The translations under genes were made by a program, and so were the position numbers. Positions 1 through 6,256 of a stretch of 9,219 nucleotides of DNA are shown here, piece after piece. The DNA comes from Nitrosopumilaceae archaeon. GTDB lineage: Archaea > Thermoproteota > Nitrososphaeria > Nitrososphaerales > Nitrosopumilaceae. The stretch's first letter is position 1. Each line of letters opens with the position of its first letter. The stretch covers positions 1 through 9,219 of the forward strand of contig RKRU01000020.1 in assembly GCA_007571225.1 (NCBI GenBank), given 5' to 3'. The notes under the pieces are model-generated. The model did not search any database. It was given only the letters and a program-made list of their open reading frames with translations, and had not been told where the DNA came from.

Positions 1-71
1 CCCCCTACCTCTCCCCTTCCTCCCATACCATTTAGGCCAAGCGCAACCTACTAGACATTACGTATACTGGC

Positions 72-1184
72 TGTTTTTTCAAAAACGAATGCGGCCGTAC
101 TGGCAGGGTCTGATTGGGCGGTGTAGTGAATCCGTGCGATTCACGGGGTCGTACACTGACTGCATGCCGTACAAATCGCGCGCCTCCAGAAAATTTGATG
201 TTTGTACATAAAATTTAGCTAAATTGTTGAATTTAATTTAGTTCTACATTCTTAAGGTTGTTCGAATACGTAACTGCATGAGTGAAGTACAACGTGTCGC
301 ACTAGATGGATTGAGTAGAGAGGAACTGATTGAACTAGTTGCCGCAGAGTACAAGATTATTACGGCGTACGAGGAGATAGTTGCCGAAAAGGACAGGCAG
401 TTTGACGAGATGTGCGAGTTAGTGGACGAGTCGGTAAGGATAGTGGAAAGGGCAGAAAGAGTGGTGGAAAAGAATACCGTGCTGATGGAAAAGAAGGACA
501 GGAGAATCCGGGCGGCCAAAAACAGGATTTCGCGCCTCAAAAAATCCGTTGCCGCAAGGGACGGGAAGCTTGAGCGCGAGGACGCGGCGCGGCGGCACGT
601 AAAAAAGCGCGGCGCCGATCCCATAAGGGACGACATGCCAACTTGTAAGACCCCCAAATTTACAATATTCGTCGATCAAGAGTTTCAGGGCCTGAAGAAG
701 GCCTTGCCGGGCGCGGATGTCCGGGTGCTACACAAGAAGCCGAAAGGTGGCAACCTCACCCCCGAACAGAAAGAAGAGAACAAAATACAGAGCTCGCAGC
801 AGATACCAATCGAGCAAGGATATGCAGGAATAAAGCGCCACGCCAGATTCAGGGGCCCGTACAACGGGACCGCCGACGAACTAGATGCCGAGTTAAGTAT
901 TGCAGCAACCATGCATAACTGGAACATACTGTGGGACGACAAGCTCAAGAAGGTCGTGCTCGACGACACACGCGCCGCAAAAACCCCAAAGACTTGACTT
1001 ACGGCTACCCCGGGAGCCGTGCCACAAGAACATTATTTGTATTGCCGCCCGGATACTAAAACCCGAGTAGTGCAAAACCCGACCCTCTTAGGTGCAGCCG
1101 GCCGCTGCTCCGTGTCCTGCTCATGTTCGCCACGGAATCCGAACGGATCACACCCACACGGCCACACTAGTTTTTGAAAAAACA
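72..1184 (+). mobile_element. IS-like element with imperfect terminal inverted repeats
   Basis: The left end (72-86) and right end (1170-1184) are a perfect 15-base inverted match built around a T-run/A-run. The match continues imperfectly inward for another 15 bases or so, sharing the block GGCCGT. Further in, a subterminal stem-loop on the left (126-144, seven-base arms, five-base loop) has a recognisable inverted counterpart on the right near 1131-1152, so the two ends look homologous for about 50-70 bases. The element encloses one ORF (278-997) whose C-terminal half resembles an IS5-group DDE transposase. About 190-200 bases at each end are non-coding, which is long for this group. I see no convincing target-site duplication, so the precise boundary bases are uncertain. 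The element is probably non-autonomous because the transposase lacks its first catalytic region. Confidence 0.65.
278..997 (+). CDS. Truncated/rearranged DDE_Tnp_4-type transposase with N-terminal coiled coil
   Basis: The 239-residue product has two unlike halves. Residues about 12-105 are highly charged and heptad-like, predicted to be a long coiled coil; the opening LSREELIELV resembles the leader helix of some transposases. Residues about 128-218 follow the C-terminal half of DDE_Tnp_4 (IS5-group) transposases: VDQEFQGLKK matches the usual D-x-GYQG motif (second catalytic Asp, D133), then KKPKGGNLTPEQKEEN, then IEQGYAGIKR with the likely catalytic Glu (E179), and a closing MHNWNIL helix typical of the family end. 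The usual first Asp motif, HTH and intervening 100 or so residues are absent, so it should not be catalytically competent alone. The frame is nevertheless fully open. It could be an in-frame internal deletion product, a repressor-like remnant, or a captured fusion. It lies inside the inverted ends at 72 and 1184. The A/T-rich stretch at 229-241 could be its promoter. Confidence 0.6.
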   Translation: MSEVQRVALDGLSREELIELVAAEYKIITAYEEIVAEKDRQFDEMCELVDESVRIVERAERVVEKNTVLMEKKDRRIRAAKNRISRLKKSVAARDGKLEREDAARRHVKKRGADPIRDDMPTCKTPKFTIFVDQEFQGLKKALPGADVRVLHKKPKGGNLTPEQKEENKIQSSQQIPIEQGYAGIKRHARFRGPYNGTADELDAELSIAATMHNWNILWDDKLKKVVLDDTRAAKTPKT

Positions 1185-1301
1185 ATCAACATGTATAATG
1201 TCTACTGTACTTGGGCTCACTTATTAGGGCGCAAGGGACCCAAACATCTCTTAAGCAGACAGCATCCCTAAGTTCATAACATACTGCATGATATGCGCGG
1301 C

Positions 1302-1967
1302 ATGGACATCATAAAGTACGACCTGTATCGGGGTTCGAATATAGGCGTTTATGCGGCCGCCAACGACCGTGTCCTGCTTCTGCCAAGGGGCTTTGAACCT
1401 GCCAAGGCAGAAAGGCTGGAAGGGCATCTCGGCGTCCGGTGCGTCTATGCGTCCGTGGCCAACACGCGCCTGTTAGGCACTCTTCTGATTATGAACAACA
1501 ACGGGATCCTGCTCCCAAAGACCGCGTTTGAAGACGAATACGAGCACCTCAAAAGGGAGACGGACCTTGTCGTGGGGGTTCTAGACTCGGGGTTTACGGC
1601 GCTTGGAAACATCGTATGTGCAAACGATACCGGCGCGGTCGTCTCACCATGGCTCACTAGGGAGGACTGCCGTACGGTATCAGATGTACTCGGAGTGGAG
1701 GCCGTACAGGGAAAGGTGGCCGGACTCTACCAGACGGGATCTACCATGGTGGCAAACAACACCGGCGCAATAGCGCACCCCCAGGCAGGCAGGGCCGAGA
1801 TGGATGTCTTTGCAGATGTGCTTGGCGTACGCGTGGAGCAGGGATCAATAAACAATGGCATACCGTATGTGTCGTCTGGAATCTTGGCAAACAACAATGC
1901 AGTCGTGGTTGGATCACTTACCACTGGACCAGAGATCATGACGCTGACTAGGGCGTTTCTCAACTAG
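1302..1967 (+). CDS. eif6: Translation initiation factor aIF6
   Basis: Archaeal/eukaryotic IF6 binds the large ribosomal subunit and prevents premature joining of the small subunit; it acts in the cytosol in ribosome maturation and recycling. The 221-residue product has the family length and the pentein pseudo-repeats, each with an Asn/Asp-Asn-x-Gly/Ala core: MNNNGILLP, ANDTGAVVSP, ANNTGAIAHP and ANNNAVVVG, spaced about 45 residues apart. The N-terminus MDIIKYDLYRGSNIGVY is the normal archaeal beginning, so I prefer the ATG at 1302 over the in-frame ATG at 1293, which adds only three residues (MRG). No clear ribosome binding site precedes either. The gene stands alone, downstream of an IS-like end (1184), with a TATA-like TGTATAATG at 1192-1200 that would give a leader of roughly 80 bases. 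It converges on hisS across a repeat-filled gap. The reading frame is intact and identification is secure. Confidence 0.93.
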   Translation: MDIIKYDLYRGSNIGVYAAANDRVLLLPRGFEPAKAERLEGHLGVRCVYASVANTRLLGTLLIMNNNGILLPKTAFEDEYEHLKRETDLVVGVLDSGFTALGNIVCANDTGAVVSPWLTREDCRTVSDVLGVEAVQGKVAGLYQTGSTMVANNTGAIAHPQAGRAEMDVFADVLGVRVEQGSINNGIPYVSSGILANNNAVVVGSLTTGPEIMTLTRAFLN

Positions 1968-2000
1968 CCCGCGTATGCAACAGTATGACTAATGTAGGCC

Positions 2001-2078
2001 TGACTGCGTGCATCGGTACAGCAAGCTTGTCGCGTACATTTGTGTAGCAGGCTTGTCGCGTGCATCTGTACAGCAAGC
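2001..2078. repeat. Three tandem 26-base units
   Basis: Three contiguous units of exactly 26 bases lie at 2001-2026, 2027-2052 and 2053-2078. They share a core of the form GCGT(G/A)CAT followed by GT(A/G)(C/T)AGCA(A/G)GC. Units 2 and 3 differ at about five positions and unit 1 mainly in its first bases. They sit between the convergent 3' ends of aIF6 and hisS. There are no spacers between units, so this is a simple tandem array and not CRISPR. Confidence 0.8.
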
Positions 2079-2180
2079 CTACCTGCCAGACTGCCTACCA
2101 AGTACGTCATTGCATTTGTGACTAGTGTGGAGCAAAGGGGGCGGGCAGACCTACCTGCCAGACTGCCTACCAAGTACGTC
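2079..2180. repeat. Perfect 30-base direct repeat overlapping the hisS 3' end
   Basis: The 30 bases at 2079-2108 recur without mismatch at 2151-2180, an offset of 72 bases. The second copy is the last nine codons plus stop of hisS on the minus strand (DVLGRQSGR then TAG). The first copy is a detached duplicate of exactly that segment lying just outside the gene, directly abutting the 26-base tandem array. The 42 bases between copies are not repeated. Confidence 0.9.
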
Positions 2181-3497
2181 CATCGGGCTGTTTCGGAGCT
2201 CGTCTAGGGACGCCGCATGCTCCTTCCCAGAATCCATCTGGCGCAGTACTACGTTTCCTGCTGCCAGCTCCTCTGGACCCACTATAATCACCACATCAGC
2301 ATCTATACGAGCTGCTGCATCGCCCAGCTGCTTTTTGAGGCTCCTACCCACCAGATCAAACTCGGTCCGTATCCCTGCCCTTCTCAGCGACGAGGAGATC
2401 GATGCGGCCTCCCGTCTCGTATCCTCAGTAGCATACAGTACAGCCACAGTCCTGTTATGGGGCCCATCGCCTGCAGACAGCAGGTTCTGCTCGCGCATGG
2501 CAAGAACAGTCCTCTCCACGCCTCCCGCAACGCCGGCCGCCCCTAGGTCCTCCCTGCCAAACGCCCCCGTCAGTGCATCATACCTGCCACCACCTGCAAG
2601 GGATCCCCCAGACGAGTCCTCGACAAACGCCTCAAACACCATCCCAGAATAATAATCAAGTCCGCGCACGATTCCAAGGTTCACCCTCGCGTTTGGGACG
2701 CCACGGCGCTCAAGTGAGTCAAATAATGAGACCATATAATCCCACGAGTCCAAATCCGACACATCGGTTGCATCCTCCACATGTGCGATACTGCCCCGGA
2801 TGCCTGCAAACTCCAGTATAGATTCAAGTTTTTCAGACGGATATCTCCAGAACTCGTTTAGTATCACCTGCCTTGGTTTTTTGGCCGTCTTGTCTATGGC
2901 GCGCAGTATGTCAGCCGTACGGCCGTCAACATTACCATTACCATTACCATTACCATTATAATTATCATTATCTACACCCCCGGCGCCAAACACATCTTCA
3001 ATTTTGGACTCCACCAGTCGCCTGTGGCATACATCTATAGTGACGTTTTGCAGGCCAAGCGACTCGAATAACACCGATGTCATCTCGATTATCTCAGCAT
3101 CGGTCTCAACTGTGGGCCTGCCAAACACCTCAACATCCCACTGATGGAAGTACCTGTACCGGCCCTTCTGCGGCTCGTCGTACCGGAAGACGCCGCCAAA
3201 GCTCGACACCTTGGACGGGAGCCTCTGTGACCTCTGGGATACGGCCCTGCGGGCAAGTCCCATGGTAAAGTCAAACCTGAGCGCCACCTGCCTGTTCCCC
3301 TTGTCTGTAAAGTGATATATCTCGTCGCGTATAGCAGGTCCCGAACGCGTCTCTAGCGTGGAGAGAAACTCCAGTGGGGACGGATCAACGTACGAATAGC
3401 CGTACAGATCGGAGATACGCAGAAACTCGCCGCGCACACGCTCTATTCCCGCAGACTCCCCACCCTCAAGGTCCCTCATTCCGCGCGGCAGTTCCAA
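2151..3497 (-). CDS. hisS: Histidyl-tRNA synthetase
   Basis: Class II aminoacyl-tRNA synthetase charging tRNA-His; 448 residues, slightly longer than the usual 410-430. The N-terminus ELPRGMRDLEG is canonical and fixes the start at a TTG codon (3497). Motif 1 region and RFDFT lie at about 50-80; motif 2 FRYDEPQKGRYRYFHQ at about 104-119; the His-specific VRGLDYYSGMVFE at about 278-289; AGGGRYDAL at 301-309; motif 3 AAGVAGGVERTVLAM at about 320-334; and the anticodon-binding domain at about 350-436. Two oddities are visible. Residues about 175-192 form an Asp/Asn/Gly low-complexity loop encoded by a hexanucleotide tandem repeat, and the last nine residues are encoded by a sequence repeated downstream. 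It is the last gene of the ilvE-oxidoreductase-Trm112-hisS operon, 40 bases after the Trm112-like gene. Confidence 0.95.
   Translation of the reverse strand: MELPRGMRDLEGGESAGIERVRGEFLRISDLYGYSYVDPSPLEFLSTLETRSGPAIRDEIYHFTDKGNRQVALRFDFTMGLARRAVSQRSQRLPSKVSSFGGVFRYDEPQKGRYRYFHQWDVEVFGRPTVETDAEIIEMTSVLFESLGLQNVTIDVCHRRLVESKIEDVFGAGGVDNDNYNGNGNGNGNVDGRTADILRAIDKTAKKPRQVILNEFWRYPSEKLESILEFAGIRGSIAHVEDATDVSDLDSWDYMVSLFDSLERRGVPNARVNLGIVRGLDYYSGMVFEAFVEDSSGGSLAGGGRYDALTGAFGREDLGAAGVAGGVERTVLAMREQNLLSAGDGPHNRTVAVLYATEDTRREAASISSSLRRAGIRTEFDLVGRSLKKQLGDAAARIDADVVIIVGPEELAAGNVVLRQMDSGKEHAASLDELRNSPMDVLGRQSGR
2931..2972. repeat. Hexanucleotide microsatellite inside hisS
   Basis: Seven consecutive hexamers of the form ATTANN: four ATTACC, one ATTATA and two ATTATC. 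Read on the minus strand they encode alternating Asn with Gly, Tyr or Asp. The six-base unit keeps the hisS frame whatever the copy number, so length could vary without breaking the gene. It falls in the insertion between the motif 2 half of the catalytic core and the HisA motif. Confidence 0.92.
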
Positions 3498-3537
3498 TGG
3501 CCAAAGTCCGCATGGACGGGATTTAGAGATTTCGTAC

Positions 3538-3816
3538 CTAGAGGTGCCACGGGTTTGCGCCGGCAGTTATCTTCTCAGGCAACGATTCGGCATACCGGGC
3601 AAGAAACTCGATCTCCTGTTCCCGGTTGCGCAGGTCATCTGGAAGCATTATTGGTATCTCCTCCATAATCGGATAGAACCGGAGGCATTCTGTACAGTAT
3701 AGCGCCCCCTCCAATACGTTATCTGGGGGCTCTTCACTTGCCGTAACAACAAAGAGTTCTAGGGGATGATGCTTGTCCATAGGGCATGCAAGTATATCGA
3801 TCATACTTTTTTTCAT
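3538..3816 (-). CDS. Trm112-like small zinc-binding protein
   Basis: Ninety-two residues matching the Trm112/UPF0434 fold. In archaea and eukaryotes Trm112 is a small partner that stabilises and activates several methyltransferases acting on tRNA, rRNA and release factor. Visible features are MIDILACPMDKHHPLEL near the N-terminus (Cys11), then LYCTECLRFYPIMEEIPIMLPDDLR (Cys41, Cys44 and the family's signature FYPI-x(5)-PxMLPDDLR). The usual first pair CPxC is CPMDKH here, so only three Cys of a possible four are present. The start overlaps the stop of the preceding oxidoreductase gene by four bases (ATGA), which supports this ATG over the internal one at residue 5 and suggests translational coupling. 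Its neighbour hisS makes a translation-related role plausible. The C-terminal tail after residue 65 is less conserved. Confidence 0.82.
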   Translation of the reverse strand: MKKSMIDILACPMDKHHPLELFVVTASEEPPDNVLEGALYCTECLRFYPIMEEIPIMLPDDLRNREQEIEFLARYAESLPEKITAGANPWHL

Positions 3817-4769
3817 ACTCTCAGATCCAGATAGATTGGCATTCCCTTTTGACTAGATAAAAGTGCCGCTCTGGCTATGGCCGTAACGTTTACCGCCTCG
3901 CGCGCCCTCACCAAGTGTTCCCCCCTGCCCTGTATCGCATCAAGAAAGCTTCTTATCTCAAGAAGCAACGGCTCCCCATCCTCTCCTTCTCCTCCCCCCC
4001 GGCCTCCCAACGTCTCCTGGCCATCGGCATCCTCCACGGTGACCTTCTGGGTGAGAAAGTTCAGCCTTACTATTGCATCCATAAAGACCGCCTCGGATCT
4101 CCTTACGCGTGTCGGGGTGATCCAGTTAGATGAGATGATGGCCACGCGGTCGTCGCTGTATCCTAGCATTATACTTGCAAAATCCTCCTGCCCGTGTAGT
4201 TTGCTGGCAGCCCTTGCAAAGACCATGTTGGGTACGTCACCGAAGAGCCAGTTTGCAGTATCAATATCATGTACGGAGGTATCATATATTATGCCCACAT
4301 CCTTGATGTGCAACGGCATTCGGTTCTCGCGGTGAAATTCTAGCATGAGTAGATCCCCATACCGGTTCTGATCTACCATCTCCTTTACGCGCGCCACTGC
4401 CGGATTGAACCTCTCTATGTAGCCGCAGGTAAGAAGAACCTTCTGCCGCTCTGCTAGCCGTACAAGCTCGGCCCCCTCCTGCATGTCATACGTCAGCGGC
4501 TTCTCTACAAAGACGTGCTTTCTGAGGTTAAGCAGTTTTGTGGCTATCGCCGCGTGTGTGACCGTCGGGGTCACCACAAATGCCCCGTCGAACTCCTCGG
4601 ACTCCAGCATCTTATCAACATCTGTGTAGTGGCTTACCATATACTTGGAGCCGAACTCGGCGCTCCTCTTGGGATCAGAGTCGCAGATCGCCGCAAGCAC
4701 ACCCAACTCCGAGAGAATCCTAGCATGGTTCCTGCCCCAGCCTCCTGTACCGATCTGTACTATTTTCAT
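3813..4769 (-). CDS. Gfo/Idh/MocA-family NAD(P)-dependent oxidoreductase
   Basis: A 318-residue cytosolic dehydrogenase. The N-terminal Rossmann fold is marked by KIVQIGTGGWGRNHARIL (GxGxxG at about 7-12), an acidic residue after beta-2 (D30) and the family hallmark FVEKPLT (E89-K90-P91), which lines the nicotinamide and contributes to catalysis. The C-terminal half carries the substrate-side motif DTSVHDIDTANWLFG (about 163-177), with the His/Asp pair typical of the family. Substrates in this family are usually sugars, inositols or biliverdin-type compounds, and nothing here fixes the substrate. The start ATG directly follows the ilvE stop (TAGATG), and the stop overlaps the Trm112-like start by four bases, so it is the second gene of a tight operon. 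Residues about 254-267 form a Gly/Glu-rich low-complexity loop. No membrane segment is seen. Confidence 0.9.
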   Translation of the reverse strand: MKIVQIGTGGWGRNHARILSELGVLAAICDSDPKRSAEFGSKYMVSHYTDVDKMLESEEFDGAFVVTPTVTHAAIATKLLNLRKHVFVEKPLTYDMQEGAELVRLAERQKVLLTCGYIERFNPAVARVKEMVDQNRYGDLLMLEFHRENRMPLHIKDVGIIYDTSVHDIDTANWLFGDVPNMVFARAASKLHGQEDFASIMLGYSDDRVAIISSNWITPTRVRRSEAVFMDAIVRLNFLTQKVTVEDADGQETLGGRGGGEGEDGEPLLLEIRSFLDAIQGRGEHLVRAREAVNVTAIARAALLSSQKGMPIYLDLRV

Positions 4770-5708
4770 CTAGTACACCGACGTAAGCCAGTGAGCATAT
4801 TTTGAAACCTTGCCCATCACTAGATCATTGTATTTATCCATTATCGTGCGCGTAATCCTGCCGGGTCCACCGCCACCGCCACCGCCGCTACCGCTCCCTA
4901 TAGGGTGGGAGTTGATCGATAGTACTGGGACTATCTGGGCCGCAGTACCCGTAAGGAACACCTCGTCGGCAGTCATCAGCTCGCTCTGGCTGATCTCCTT
5001 CTCGCTTGGAGGAATTCCAGATTCGGCGGCAATCTCTAGTATCGTATCCCTTGTTATCCCCTCAAGGACAGAAGATGTTAGGTTGGGCGTCAGGAGTCTG
5101 CCCTTTCTTACAATAAAGATATTCTCCCCGGGTGCCTCGCTGATGTTTCCCGACGTATTGAGCAAAAGGGCCTCGTCAGCACCCGCATCCTTGGCGCTCC
5201 CGGTTGCAATTATAGAGTTGAGATAGTTTCCCCCCATCTTTGCTTGAATCGGGGTAGACATGTCGGAGAATTTGCGCCACGGGGATATTATCGTGGATAT
5301 TCCGTCCCTGTTGAACATGTCGCCGAATGGAAATGCAAAGATTGCCATTCTAGTATGGGTCTCTGGAGTCACGTGCAGGGCAATGCCATGCTCGCCGACA
5401 AAGTAAAAGGGCCGGATGTAGCATGTTGTCTTTATGTTGTTTCTTCGACAGATGCCCGTGACGGCCTCGGCTACTTGCTGGTCGGTATAGTTGAGCGTTA
5501 TATTATAGAACTGTCCTGATTTTCTAAAGCGCCTTATGTGATCGTCCAACCGGAATACGTTGAGGTCGGTTCCATTCCAATATGCCCTGATCCCCTCAAA
5601 TACCGTAGTACCATAATGCAGGGCGTGTGTCGTGATGGGTAACATGGCCTCGTCTAGATGGACATATTCGCCATCAAGCCATACATAGTCACACAAGGGA
5701 ATGGTCAT
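4770..5708 (-). CDS. ilvE: Branched-chain amino acid aminotransferase
   Basis: PLP-dependent class IV aminotransferase that interconverts Val, Leu and Ile with their 2-oxo acids using glutamate/2-oxoglutarate. The 312 residues are the usual length. Recognisable parts are DYVWLDGEYV at the start, ALHYGTTVFEGIRAYW (about 29-44), IRPFYFVGEHGIAL (about 98-111), the PLP lysine K157 in IQAKMGGNYLNS, the family segment NISEAPGENIF (about 188-198) and FLTGTAAQIVPV (about 251-262). A run SGSGGGGGGG at about 272-281 is an unusual glycine-rich insert where homologues normally have a short charged loop. It is the first gene of the minus-strand operon. A TATA-like element lies about 30 bases ahead of the ATG, consistent with a leaderless or very short-leader mRNA. 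D-amino acid or aminodeoxychorismate activities are possible in this fold, but the motif set favours IlvE. Confidence 0.93.
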   Translation of the reverse strand: MTIPLCDYVWLDGEYVHLDEAMLPITTHALHYGTTVFEGIRAYWNGTDLNVFRLDDHIRRFRKSGQFYNITLNYTDQQVAEAVTGICRRNNIKTTCYIRPFYFVGEHGIALHVTPETHTRMAIFAFPFGDMFNRDGISTIISPWRKFSDMSTPIQAKMGGNYLNSIIATGSAKDAGADEALLLNTSGNISEAPGENIFIVRKGRLLTPNLTSSVLEGITRDTILEIAAESGIPPSEKEISQSELMTADEVFLTGTAAQIVPVLSINSHPIGSGSGGGGGGGPGRITRTIMDKYNDLVMGKVSKYAHWLTSVY

Positions 5709-5730
5709 GTTGGAGGGGTTAATGAATCAG

Positions 5731-5744
5731 TATTAATTTATTTT
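5731..5744 (-). promoter_or_regulatory. Putative TATA box for the ilvE operon
   Basis: On the minus strand this reads AAAATAAATTAATA, an A/T-only stretch in an otherwise mixed region. Its centre is about 30 bases upstream of the ilvE ATG (5708), so transcription would begin within a few bases of the start codon, as is common for leaderless archaeal genes. No ribosome binding site is present in the short leader. This is inference from position and composition only. Confidence 0.5.
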
Positions 5745-5758
5745 CAAACACCGTTCGT

Positions 5759-5783
5759 AAGAGGTTGCTTCCTCTATAAGCAC
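5759..5783. repeat. Small hairpin motif, copy 1
   Basis: AAGAGGTTGCTTCCTCTATAAGCAC folds as AGAGG/CCTCT around a six-base loop. A near copy lies at 9186-9210 (same AAGAGGTTGC and CCTCTA, ending in GCAC). It sits between the ilvE promoter and the palindromic repeat at 5909. Function is unknown; it could be part of a larger dispersed repeat. Confidence 0.45.
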
Positions 5784-5908
5784 CCAGTAACCATTAGGTC
5801 CACATATGCCAAAATGACTGATCCCAAGCAGATTCAACAGATTGTTTATGCAGAACCTAAACGGTGCAGAATGGGTGTGGGAGGGTAACCGATTATTATC
5901 GTTCGTAG

Positions 5909-5990
5909 GTAACTGTTTATGTCCAACGTAAACAATTTGCCAAATTTGTGCCTAGGATCGGTCATTCAGGTGCGGGACATAAACGGTTAC
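5909..5990. repeat. 82-base palindromic repeat, copy 1
   Basis: The ends are inverted repeats: GTAACTGTTTATGTCC at 5909-5924 pairs with GGACATAAACGGTTAC at 5975-5990, with one mismatch in 16. Between them is a smaller inverted pair around AATTTGCCAAATT. A diverged copy in the same orientation occurs at 9035-9117. Both copies lie upstream of a minus-strand gene (ilvE here, the ferredoxin-NADP reductase-like gene there). It could be a MITE-like element, a structured RNA or a regulatory palindrome; I cannot decide between these. Confidence 0.75.
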
Positions 5991-6055
5991 GTCCCCTCTC
6001 CCCCCCAGACACTGGAGCCGTGCCGTCGGTGAGTATATCAACGCGCAGTCGGCCA

Positions 6056-6071
6056 TTCTCCGGCCGGAGAA
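6056..6071. promoter_or_regulatory. 16-base perfect palindrome
   Basis: TTCTCCGGCCGGAGAA reads the same on both strands with no loop, followed by an A-run. Perfect dyads of this length are typical of dimeric regulator sites, although an inactive remnant is equally possible here because the next plus-strand gene is broken. It is about 185 bases ahead of that gene. Confidence 0.35.
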
Positions 6072-6225
6072 AAACCATTCCGTAGCTACTACGTCTTCTC
6101 GTCAGTCATTAACAGATCTGGAGCAAACCGATCAACTAGTCCTGCTGTCTGCCGGGATTCGTGATTGGCAGTACTTTCACTCCATTCACGGCAAAAAAGC
6201 AGGACAACGCCAGATTGTGAAAAAA

Positions 6226-6235
6226 TACTATATGC
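6226..6235 (+). promoter_or_regulatory. Putative TATA box of the decayed protease gene
   Basis: TACTATATGC, preceded by an A-run, is centred about 26 bases before the ATG at 6257. That spacing would place the transcription start at the start codon (leaderless). The upstream signal therefore appears to survive even though the gene is broken. Confidence 0.4.
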
Positions 6236-6256
6236 CATATTTCGGGCAGGGCCATA

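Larger units (their letters stand above)
5709..6256. other. Gene-free, repeat-bearing intergenic region
   Basis: About 550 bases without a supportable gene between the ilvE start and the decayed protease gene. It holds the ilvE promoter, a small hairpin (5759-5783), the 82-base palindromic repeat (5909-5990), a 16-base perfect palindrome (6056-6071) and a TATA-like box for the plus-strand pseudogene. The only small plus-strand ORF (24 codons, 5814-5888) has no recognisable features. No tRNA or known structural RNA was recognised. Confidence 0.6.

Noticed and set aside
1333..1346. GGGGTTCGAATATAG resembling a tRNA T-arm
   Set aside because: It lies inside the intact aIF6 coding sequence and no acceptor or anticodon arm can be paired around it.
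2001..2078. CRISPR array
   Set aside because: Units are directly contiguous with no spacers, only three copies, and no cas gene is nearby.
2125..2652. Plus-strand open frame of 175 codons opposite hisS
   Set aside because: It is Ser/Pro/Ala-rich, has no recognisable motif and lies wholly antisense to a clearly identified hisS.
5814..5888. 24-codon ORF (MTDPKQIQQIV...) as a small gene
   Set aside because: It is too short, has no recognisable domain, and its promoter and conservation cannot be judged from this sequence.
5909..5990. Box C/D guide RNA
   Set aside because: No C box (RTGATGA) with D box (CTGA) pair in the required arrangement; the dominant feature is the long terminal inverted repeat.
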